Source: Halichoerus grypus
Lineage: Eukaryota; Chordata; Mammalia; Carnivora; Phocidae
Length of the DNA stretch: 64,000 nucleotides
Assembly (NCBI RefSeq): GCF_964656455.1
Contig: NC_135726.1
Location: 18,983,168-19,047,167, forward strand
Direction: 5' to 3'
Each line of letters opens with the position of its first letter. The stretch's first letter is position 1. The position numbers were made by a program, and so were the translations under genes. The notes beneath the pieces are model-generated. The model was not told where the DNA came from and did not search any database. It was given only the letters and a program-made list of their open reading frames with translations. This document shows positions 22,800 to 33,900 of the stretch, piece after piece.

Positions 22800-24427
22800 G
22801 AATTTCAAGATTTTTCTTTATTTAGGTATAAAAAAAAATACAGTACATCCCATGCACCAGTGTGGCCTATATATAGTCATTATCACTAGAGTAATTACTA
22901 CAATGATAGGAAAAAGAAGGTTACAGGAATTTGTTCATCCAACTAAAAAACCCAAATTAAAGTTGTTAACCTAAATAGCAACCCGCTTATTATGCAAAAA
23001 CCCTTATTCTATATGTTTGTGAGAGCTAGAAATATGTAAGTTTTATTAGTAAACAAAAAAATTACAGAAACTAGATATTGGTTAAAAAAAAAAAAAAGTC
23101 AGTGTTATCTACAATCTCCTGAAGTGTGAGGGCCCTTGTTCAGAGGGGAACCTCAGTCCATGACCAAGGATGAGTTGGAGAGTTTCCCTCCTGTCCTGCC
23201 CCCTCTTGTTGAGTGATGCCACTTCCCCAGGACATGTTTGCAATGTAATGTTCCATATTTGGCTGAAAGTGGGAGATGCACAGATAACCACAGGGCGTGG
23301 ACAGGGCAGGGGCCTTGCTTTTTGCAGGGTGTGGGGGCCCTGCAGGGGTTTCCTGAGATGTGGCAACAACGAGGTGCCTAAAGGCAAATGGCACAGTTCT
23401 GTAGTGCAGTCATGTTTGGGTTTGGACTTTGGCCAGAGTTGCTGAGGGTCAGATTTTGAGGGCCTTGAAGTCAAGAGATAAGGAGTAGATGGAAAGAGAG
23501 AAAGAGCATGAGTGAGTGACCAGGCAAGGCATATAGGGGAGAGGTCTTCTGTTCTGGGAACATCTGCTCCACTTCCCAGGCAAAACTGGAGGGGTTGTCG
23601 ATGAGTCTCAAAATGGGGGGTCACAGCTACTCCAGGCTCTCTCCAAAGGGTGTGGGTGTGGAGGTTGCCCTCACCAAGTGATCTGTCACACTTGGTCTCC
23701 ACTGTCCCTCCAGGATGGATTCACAGTTGCTTCAAAATTCAACAAGCCATTTTCCTGACTTTGGTTGAATTTTCAGTGCTTAGTACAGTAGTTATGGGCG
23801 TGGCAGGCCAGGGAGGTCATTTCAGGACCCACCTTCTATAGCTGTCAAGGGGCCCCCTCCTCCTTCTTGACAGGCCTGGGGAGAGGCTGGGAGTGGTAGG
23901 GGACTTGGGAGAGTGGAGGAAGTTGAAGCAGGGTAGGCTGATGGACAGTTCCAGTCTCCCGTGGGACTGGGCTGACAGAGAGTTTTGCCCCACAGGCCAT
24001 GCCATCCAGCGCTTTGCCTCCAGGCAGACAGGCACCAGGACCTCCCCGACCTCCCCAATCTCACCAGGGGGTTCAGGGTTTCAAGGGAATATCTCCCCCT
24101 GGAAATTGAACATAAGCTGCTTTGAGGAGCCGCAGAAAGGCTTTGAGTGGGACCCGTGGTCCCAGGGGACAGGGTTATGGGTGTCCGAGCCCAGACAGAA
24201 CCCCAGCCTGGATCTTCCAGCATTTGGGGGGTAGCTGTCACTGAAATATGTTCCTGGACCTTTCAGGGACCTGGAGTTTGCTACCCAAGGTGGTGAAGTC
24301 TCTGGGACCCACGAGGAAGGGCTGCTGGGCTGGGGTGTCAGTGCTACAATTTGCGGGCTCAGTGCCTGGTGTCCGACTGGCCCGAGCTGCAGTGGTTTGG
24401 GTCCCCAGACGAGAGGCCCGGGGCCCC
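22800..24427 (-). other. CDH5: CDH5 3' UTR (probable extent)
   Basis: This is transcribed sequence downstream of the CDH5 stop codon and lacks introns. Two minus-strand AATAAA signals could end it, at 23047-23042 and at 22822-22817. The second gives a 3' UTR of about 1.6 kb, similar to my recollection of human CDH5, and is followed by a T-rich stretch suitable for 3' processing. The open frame at 23702-23109 inside it has no recognisable protein and is probably chance. The exact end is inferred. Confidence 0.55.
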
Positions 24428-24948
24428 CTAGTACACCAGCTCCTCCTGGGGGTCTGAGCGGTACAGCTCGGCCAGCATCTTGAACCTGGGCCCCCAGTCG
24501 TTGAGGAAGTCGTAATCGATGTCCGAGTCGGATGAATCGGTGCCCAGGGAGCTGAGGGACTCGGCGATGGACTCGGCGCCCTCGTAGCCGTAGATGTGCA
24601 GCGTGTCGTAGGGCGGGCCGCCGCCGTCGTGGTCCGCCTCGTCCTTCTTCACCTCGATCATGGCGGCCATCTCCCCCGGCCCGCCATGCGCTGCGGCGGG
24701 CGCGTGCCGCGGCGGCTTCTGCAGCTGCGCGTAGACGGACGGCCGCGCGTCCAGCGCGGGTCGCGGGGGCTTGGCGCCGCCGTGCCGCACGGAGTTGAGC
24801 ACCGACACGTCGTAGCTGGTGGTGTCCATCTCGCCGCCGCCCTCCTCGTCGTAGGTGACCAGCTGCTCATGGATCTCGGGCACGCTCTTGCCGTGGGCGC
24901 GGGCCTGCTTCCGGAGCCGCCGCCGCAGGAAGATGAGGAGGGTGATCA
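24428..24948 (-). CDS. CDH5: CDH5 exon 12, coding part (end of membrane helix and whole cytoplasmic tail)
   Basis: The acceptor is ctgcag at 24954-24949, and the TAG stop is at 24430-24428. It encodes residues 612 (split Val) to 784. The end of the helix (ITLLIFL) is followed by the basic stop-transfer RRRLRK. Next come the p120-binding juxtamembrane part with the acidic DEE endocytic motif (645-647), tyrosines 644, 657 and 684 (matching human Y645, Y658 and Y685), serine 664 (human S665), and the beta-catenin-binding C-terminus. The exon is CpG-rich. Compared with human there is an extra alanine in HAPAAAHGG. Keeping the tail in one exon is typical of CDH5. Confidence 0.98.
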
Positions 24949-27900
24949 CTGCAGCGGGTCAGAGCCAGTCAGACCCGGCCCCTGCGGCTCACCTGCGTCC
25001 TCCCCTCCTCCCAGGAAGTGGCCGAGCCAGCCCAGCCTCTCAGCCGACGCACAGGTTGGTTCGGGCCAGACACTTGGTGGGTACCCGCGCCCCCTCCTCC
25101 ACCTTCCATGGGTCAGAGCCAACCCCCCTCCCCCCACCTCCATGGGACAGACCCATGATGACTTCTCTGCTTTGTTTATATTTGCTAAGGTAGTTGGGAG
25201 GTTAAGTGCAATTCTGTGTGTGGTGGTGATGTCATTATCATTATTATCACTCATTATTATTAAAAGGGGGTCTGAGTCTGGACTCTCTGCCAGGGAAGCG
25301 CCAGGATGGTGGCACACCCAGGGCGGGCACTGGCAGGAAAAGCCTGGAGCAGATAATTGCGGGTGCCCCCACAGCATCCCCGGGGCCTTTCATTTTGGTG
25401 CACAGGGCGATCTCTAACCTTCCTCTAGAGGACCGGACCCTGCCCCATTTCAGGGCTGGTGAAGTCCAGGAGAATTTATTCCCTTGGGAGAAGCCCTCAA
25501 CCATCAGCTGAGGGGAGCTGGTGGATAAACACCTGCTGTGAGTGCCCCACTGCTTCCCCATCCCAGATGGCAGGAAGCTCCCGGGACCCACACCATTAAC
25601 TTGTATTGACAACTCTTCCTTCATCAGCTGCCTCCCTTCCCTGTTTCACTCCCCACTCTTCCTTCTAGGGCTTCCTGGGAGCATTTCTAAAATAAATCAC
25701 TTGTACCCCAATCCTTGTCCCAGGGTCTGCTTCCCTGGGTAACCCCAAACAAAGCAAGGCCTAAAATGCTCCTAAAATTTCTGAGACCCAAACAAGGAAA
25801 AAAAAAAAAAAAAAGAAATCAAGGCTGTAGGAATCCTAAAAAAGGCAGGAAAGCCACTGGAGGTGAGCTAAGCTAGAATTTTTTAAATTTTCCATTTTTT
25901 TTTTTTCCAAAAGAGGTATTTTTTCCAAAATTGGGTTCATGTAAATAAATGCCTAGAACGGTGCCTGGAATGTAGTAAGTGCTCAAAATGTATAAATTGA
26001 ATGAATGAATGTCATATATGTAAATTATTTTAAAGTGTGGGAAGGGCCATGAACTCTCCCTTTCCCCACTTCTACCCCCACCCTTAGGATGCAGGCATCC
26101 AGGGAGATAGAGCTTCTATCCCTGTGTCCGGCTGTGGAACCTGAGGCCCAGGGTGGGATATGGGCTGGAGGCAGGGTTGCCCTTTGGATCCCTGGTCTCT
26201 TCCTCCTCCTCTGAAGCGCCCCCAGTGTCCCCTCCCCACCCTCCTGGGCACTGACCTGTGATGGTGAGGATGCAGAGGAAGATGGCTACCAGCACCTGGA
26301 TGCTGACGCCTGCCTGGCCTGCCATCTCCTCACAGTAGGTGAACTCGCCATGCTCGTTGCACTTGCAAATGGTCACGACCAGCGTGCTGGTGCTTGTGAG
26401 GCTCGGCCTCCCATTGTCTGAGATGAGCACAGGCAGGTGGTGGACTTTGGCACGCTCCCGGTCAAACTGTCCATACTTGACTGTGATGTTGGCTGTGTTA
26501 TCTGGAAACACCAGGGCTTCAGAGTCAGGCTCTGCTATCCAGAGTGCCTGTCTGCTCATCCACACTGACAGTGTGGCCTGCCTCCTCCAGGGAGGCCTCC
26601 ATGACTGTGCCAGCCCACATGCAGCCTGGGCTGCTTCTCCACCCTTTGCATCCCCTGCCTCAGTGCGGGTCGGTTCCTCCAGAGAGGGGATATTTTGGGC
26701 AGCGGCTTTGACCTAGCCTCTAAGAATGGCTTGGCCCAAATGTAAAATCCTCGCTTTCTGTTTCTGTGAGCAACCCATATGTCTGACCCCCACCTCCTCT
26801 TCCCTAACCCCGCTCCAATAATAGGTGGTTCTCTTTTGGCTCAATTAATGCATTATACCAAGCTTCGACAATGGGGAAAAAGAAAGTGTTTAAAAGTCTT
26901 TTAGCACTGGGCTAATTTTGAAGGCTGTTTCTGCCATTCCTGAAAATCCACTAGAAAGTGAAAACAAAACACTTGTTCCCTGGGGCACGGAGGGAGTGAT
27001 GACATGGGTAACTGAGGATTTCCTGGGTAGGCTGGATGGAACCGGGAATGTGCTCTGGCCCAAATATTGGCTCTCCTTCCCAGCTCCAATCAGTGGTTCC
27101 ACATACAGAAGAATCCCCCGGAGAGCTTTTTAAGCATGCTGATTTTCAGAACCCTGCTCTCCCTTCCCCTCCATATCCCTCCCCTCAGCCCCCCCTCCCC
27201 CTCTCACATTTCAGATTCAATGGCTCTGGGCAGGCAGAGGCCAGATAGTTTGCCTTTTGCAGGCTCCTGGGAAGTTATAATGCCGGCAGTCAGAGGATTT
27301 AGGGATTCCCTGCTCCAGGATTTATCTAGCCCCTCGGGATCAGCTCACTCAGGAAGCTGGTCAAAAGCAAAGGAGGCCATCATTTACATTTCAAATGAAA
27401 GCTAATTACATTTTGTTATTAAGTAACTATGTCTATTATAATCGAAAATAATAGCTATATGGTCACCGATACTTTATGGGAGAAATGAGTTTTCTCACTA
27501 TACTCATTTACTATCATAATAGGACATTCATGTTGTAAGTGAATCTGGCACCAATAGGCTTGCCTCCTGGTTGTACGTAGGGTGCCTCTGGGGTGGCACT
27601 TAAACTTTCTATCCCAGTGCAGACCCTCTCTGAAGTAGGATTGAGGTGAACATGGGGGGATGGGGTGACAGGTATTTTTGCCACATTGTTTACTGCTAAA
27701 GACAGCTGAGCAAATGAATGGTCTGTCATTGACTGCCAACACATCATGGCCGCCTTTCCTGTCCCACAGGAGGCTCCTTAAGGATGGGTCTGTGGCTGAT
27801 CCCCTGGGTCTGCCTCACACTCTCAGGGGCCCTGACCTTCCTCACAGGTGGCGGTGGCTGTTCGGTACAGGGATCCTCACTGGCAAAACCTCAGTTTTGC

Positions 27901-30900
27901 CAATCAGAGATAGGCAGGAATTCTGCCTGGCGGTGGGTGAAGGATGGCTCTATTGAGGCCCAAGAGGGATTTTTCTCTGTTTTTCTCAGGAAGCTGGTGA
28001 AGCCATGGAAGCCTGTCTACTTTTGGCTAGAGTTCAGCCAACTCAGCATCATCCTTGTAAGCACATGCTCATCAGAAGCTCTGATCGGCCGTTACTGACA
28101 TCCCAGCCTCTGGGCTGTGAGGAGTGGACCAGATGCTGTCCTGGGGCCACCTGGTGGTAAGTAGTCATTGTAGCTGAATTAAGACAAAGTTCACTGTATT
28201 CTTGGCATTTGGGATTTCACATTTCCAATTTAGACTCTTTGGTAGTGACCTCAAAGTTCATAGAGAATTTGCAGTTGTGCTGAGCATAGAGATCCGGTGT
28301 GGAAAGGAATCCCTTGGCTCGTTAGTGAACTGAGCAAGTGTCTGCTCCCTATATCTATTCTATATTCCTTGCTGACCTGAGCATCTTCTGGGGAGTGTGG
28401 ACTTGGCAGTTTGGCCAGGGCAGCTCTGACCATGGCACAGACCAGTAAGGAGTTGTACAAAATATCCCATAACTTGACCTCAGTCAGGACCTGCCCCCCC
28501 ATTTGTTGGCTTGGTCTTTGATATTGGTGCTTCCAGACTCCAATAACCCTGCCCCTGCCAGAAGCCAGGCTGACTACTTTGATGCATACCGTGATTATCT
28601 GTGAGGGTGAAGTTGCTGTCCTCGGTGCTCAGGGAGAATTTGAACTTCACATCTCGTGGCGTTATGTCCTTGTCTATTGCCGAGATTTGCACAACCAGCT
28701 GGAGTATGGAAGATGGGGGACAGTCAGTGGTGGTGTTGGGGTGGCTGGGGGGTTAGTGGTGGTGGTGACTTTGGGTTCAGACCTGACCATGGCTGCATTT
28801 CACCTGCAACACTAACCTAAATGGTCTCCACAAAGCCACTCTTTGGACCACCCTCCTCACACATCCCCTCTGGGCCTCAGTTTCTCGTGGGGATATCAAT
28901 CCCTTTCCTCAAGGCTGTCGTGCAGGTTACATTAAGCTAAGTGAAACGCCGGCTGGCTGTGGGTAGGAGGTGCTGCCTCTCAGCCTGTCCTCAGTGGGTG
29001 TGCCCCCCCTGAAACTGAGCCAGACTCACCTTGCCCTGGGCAGCGTTCTCACACACTCTGGGCTCATAGGGCTGGGCGAACTCTGGAGGGTTGTCATTCT
29101 CATCCAAAATTTCGATGTGGACTTGCACAATGGATTCTTTGCCTGTGGGGTACCCTGCAGGGGGTGGAAAGGGCTCATGATGCCAGCCCCAGAGATAGAA
29201 GGTATGTGGATGGGGAATCCTGGAGGGGTGCCCTTTTTGCAGGAAGAGGGGATAGGGACCTCTGGAAGAGAGACCAGGGATGGCATTCTGGATGAAAGGG
29301 TGGAAGAGGAGAGAGGGGGGGCATCAAGCTTCATGCACAGGGATGTTTACTAAACAGTTACTTGTAAGAATCAAAAAGTTAGACAATGCAAACCAATTAA
29401 AGAAGGTTTTAATTAAATTAACAACCAAATTGATCTAATAGTTTAATTAAGTAATTACTTTAAATAAAAGTAATTTATCTAAATCAATAAAATTAATTAA
29501 TCACAAAATAATTAAAAGGTAAACAACGTAAATGAGATGGGGTTAACAAATTAAACCACTTTAAAAGAATGGAATGTGTGGCCATTTACAATGCCCATGG
29601 AAATTACATTTAAAAATTGTAATAAAAAAAGGTATTTTAGTGCCATGAGAATATAGTTCTGGAATAAGGTTAAGTAAAAATGCAGGATATGATATTTATA
29701 TAAATATGATGATCTCAGTTATATAAAAATATGTATAGAAAAATAAAAGACCGGAGAAAGTACACTAAAGTGCTAACAGTAATTATCTCCGTGTGGTGGG
29801 ATTATGAGGGGATGCTTTTCTTCTCTTTTTCTGTATTTTCTCTCATATCTTAAAATGAACAACAAACTATTACTTTTAAAGTTTAAAAATTGTGTGAATG
29901 AGATTAGATGGGGAAGAAAGGGCAAAGACTGATCTGGAAAACATGCGGGAGCCCATTGCAGTTGGGGCTTGACTGCCATGCTGGGAGATGATAAGTCTCA
30001 GAAGTGCAATAGGAGGCAGGGGCCCTCTAGGGTAGCACCAGTAGGGCCTTGGTCAAGTCACCCGCCCGTCTGAACCCTGGTGGTCTCCTGGGTAAGGCAG
30101 GCATATTAATCCGTCTCCGGAGGGCAGCTGCGATTTTTCTCATGTTAAGTTTTATAAGGATGCAAAACTCCAATACTTGCCTTTCCTTCTGGCAAAAGTT
30201 ACACTAAGCTGGAGAACCTAATAGTCTTGAAGATGGAGGGTACTTCAGATTTTGAATTCAACCCACTGACCGGCATATAAATCATCTCCCTCCCCTCCCA
30301 GCAAGCAGTCTTTTCCAAACATCCATGATAATAAAAATCATGTGGTATTTGTTTGATGTACACTCCTTGGCCCCATTTCTGGATCACTGGACCAGAACCT
30401 CCAGAGAAGGCTCTGTGTTTAAAAGGTGTCTTAGGTGATTCTCATCACAGGGACGTCTAGCAGGCTGTTTTATGACTGTGCTTCTTAAATTGGAATGTGC
30501 ATGAGATTCCGATTCAGTCTGGGGGGTGGCCCAAGATTCTACTCTCCCAACAAGGTCTCAGGTGATGTGGATGCTGCTGGTCCATGAACAACTTGGAGAT
30601 GGAGGCTCTATAGTTATTCCAGCCAAGTGGTGCTTCAGCAGGAGCTTATAATACCTCTAGAGATCGAGATGACAGATTGTGCCTATTTTGAAGGAATGAG
30701 GGAAAGGAGAAAAGCCCAGGTCCCCTGGCATATGGGGCCACTCACCACTAGAATCCAGTTCTTTGGCCTCCACTGTCAGGTTATACCAGGGGTAGATTTC
30801 TCTGTCCAATTCTTTCTCATTGTAAATGTTCCCTTGCTTGGTTATTCGGAAGAACTGGCCCTTGTCACTGGTCTTGCGGATGGAATATCTGCCAGGGGAG

Positions 30901-33900
30901 AGAAATTCATCGTTTTCCATTGTTCTTTGCTGAGTGCAAACTTCTCAGCATGACTGATGAGGCCCTTCAGGATCTATCCCTTGCAGCCCCTCCATCCTCC
31001 TCTCACTGCTCATTGTGTTCTACCACCTAGTGGGATGCAGAGTGGTGGGATAATCCCATCTATTTTAGCAATGCTACCCGGGCTGAGCTGAAGGTGGTGC
31101 CTTAAGACTCCCTCGGTAGCACTTTGAAAGCTGAGGCAGGAGGTGCTATAATCCAGTACACCAGAGCTGGGGATGGTTTTTGTGATTAATGAAAAGATAG
31201 CACTGGGTGTTATATGCAACTAATGAATCATTGAACACTACATCAAAAACTAATGATGTATTGTATGTTGGCTAATTGAACATAATAAAAAAAAAAAAGA
31301 AAAGATAGCTGGACTGGAGCCAGGAAGAAATAAAAAAGGAGCTGGAATAGATAGGAAATAATTGAAAATAAATTAAGTTTATGAAGTAAAAATTTGAAAA
31401 GTTCTTCCAGAAATCAAGAAAAAGGTGTGAAGAAATGAGAGATGAATGTATATGAGATATATAACATGTAATATATAACATATATATTTGCTGCTAATGA
31501 CGAAAATTCCAGAACCAATAGAACAGAAGAAATAACAAAAGATACACTAAAAGAAAACTTTCCTGATCTTAAGAAAGGCTCAAGTCTACAGATTAAAAGA
31601 AGTCATTAATATCAGGCATAATTTTCCAAAAGAGATCAATGTTTACGTATATCCTGATGACACTTTTGAATTTCAAGGCTATGTGAGGGAACTGAACAGA
31701 GTCCAGACAGAAAAATATGTTCTTGTGAAGAAAATCAGATTCACCTGAGATGTCCCCACAAAATTAAATGCTAGAAACATTGATAGTATTTTTGAAGTGA
31801 AGTTTCTATACTCTGAGGATTATAGGAGCACATCTGGTGTTATTAACATAAGAAGGCAAAGGAACTAAGGTATCTGTAAACATACCAGAACTCAGGAAGT
31901 GTGTCACCCATACAGGTGGGTCCTGAAAATTTTTTATGAAAACTTAACTTTATCCAACTAAGAAATATAAAGAAAAAGCCTTCTTTGGGAGGAATTAAAA
32001 TGAAATGATTTATTTATCTATCATATATAGGAAAGCAATTGTGTGTCTGTGTGTGTGTATGTGTGTGATATTTTAAAGTAGAAAATGTCCAGGAAAACAT
32101 TTTTAATTTTACAGGTAGAAGTAAGTCTCACTGGTAGAAGTAAAAATGAATGTATTCCATTCAAACATCCAGGAGAAAAAAAATGAAAACAAAATAGATT
32201 CTATAGCAAATATGGGGGAAAAGAAAAAAACCATAAAGTTTGAGAAATGAGAAATGTGTAACAAGATAAAAAAAGTAAGATCAAGCATATCATTTATGAT
32301 ACAAATGTAAATAGGTTAAACCCAAAGCATCTCAGTTTAGATTAAAAAGCAAAACCAACTACCTTCTATTTTCGAGAGACAATACCAAGTGAAAAGCAGA
32401 AGTTAGAAAAGTTGAAAGTACAGGTTGGAAAACTTCTATCAGGCAAAGATAAATAATAAGAAAACAGGACCGGCAAACTTGACATCAGGCAGTGTGGAGC
32501 TAAAGGTAAAGTATTTAGCAGAACAAATTGGGTAACTTCATAGGGATAAAAGTTACAAGTCATAATGAAGGTAAAATAGTTATGAACCCTTGTGAATAGA
32601 AAAATTAAAATATATAAAGCAAAATCTTAGGTATTCTAGAAAAAATGAATGCAAACACAGTTGTATTGTATCCCAGAACAAGTTAAAGCAAAAACAAAAA
32701 ATACCCTACCACTGGTAAATGGAAAGAAAAACATCAGATCAATCTCTTAAATAAATTCTTGGATCAATAAAGAAATAAAAATTATCATTACAGTCTATTT
32801 ACAATAGAACGGCCATGAAAACTGTAGTAGTCCCAGAGCTTGTGCGATGTGGCCCAAATCTCCATTTTTGGGAACATGTTTTTTGACCTTGGTAAGAAGA
32901 CCTAATATCATAGAAATACTAATTCTCCCTGAATTGGTATAACACAATTCTCATTAGAATTCTAATTTTTTTTTAAACAGATAAAATAATTTTATAATTC
33001 ATATGAAAGAGTGAATGTTTGAGAATGCATAAAAGCTGTAGAAAGTAAAAAAACAGTGAGGGAGGGACTTGGCTTATATCTACTAAGTTTTAGTGTAAAG
33101 CTGCTGCAATAAAACAAAATGGCTTTGCCACAGAACAGTGGACAGAATAGAGGATTCAGAAATAGATTCGTGTATATTATATAACAAAGGTGGGAAAATG
33201 AGGACTTATTTAATAAATGGTGCTAGCACAATTGGCTACCCCTCTGGAATAAAATGAGATTGGATTAAAATCAACTGCTACATGGCTCTAGAATGTATGA
33301 GTTAGATGTATATTTTTGGTCCCAGAGGGTAGGGGCAAGGAGTCTAGTGGAGATAGAACAGGTGGTGATAAAATGGGCGTGGTGTGATCCAAAACATTTT
33401 AAAAACAATCAAAACCCCCGAACAGACAGACAGACACAACAAATCCCCCATGAATGTACATAGATGTTTGTGTAGTCATGAAGAAAAGGTGTGACAGGAC
33501 CACCTCAAACCATGAGCATGAGTGGGGTTTATTGATGTTTTCTTTGTCGATCTTTGTGTTGTTTCACTGTGAAATGAACACTTTTTCCTTTTGTGGTTTT
33601 GGGAAGGCAAATTTAGTAAAACATATTTAGTGGAGGGGTTTCTCGTGTGTCCTCAGTTGGTTACCCTCTTGGCCATCCAATCTCCCTAGATGGACCTGTG
33701 GGAGCCACTGTAAGGTAGAGCAGCCCTGGACAGTTCTAATGGCCAGGACCATGCTGGGTGGGGTGCCTGGGCAAGACAGGATCCCACCTGGCCCCTCGCG
33801 TCAGTGGAAGAGCTTGGGCTTCTAGTCCTGCCTCTGCCATGTCCCATGTATGTGCCAGGAGAAGCCATTTTCCCCATTTGAGTCCTGGTGTCAGTCCAGC

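Noticed and set aside
23109..23702. 197-codon minus-strand frame in the CDH5 3' UTR
   Set aside because: It lies downstream of the CDH5 stop, resembles no known family, and the expected 3' UTR covers it.
24596..25417. 273-codon plus-strand open frame opposite CDH5 exon 12 and intron 11
   Set aside because: It is the antisense shadow of the CpG-rich tail exon, extended by chance into the intron. It matches nothing and has no own promoter or splice context.
29141..29147. Inner acceptor (ACAG before GGC AAA) as the start of CDH5 exon 9
   Set aside because: Using it shifts or shortens the conserved PTGKES segment. The outer acceptor has the pyrimidine tract, keeps the phase and gives the 784-codon total.
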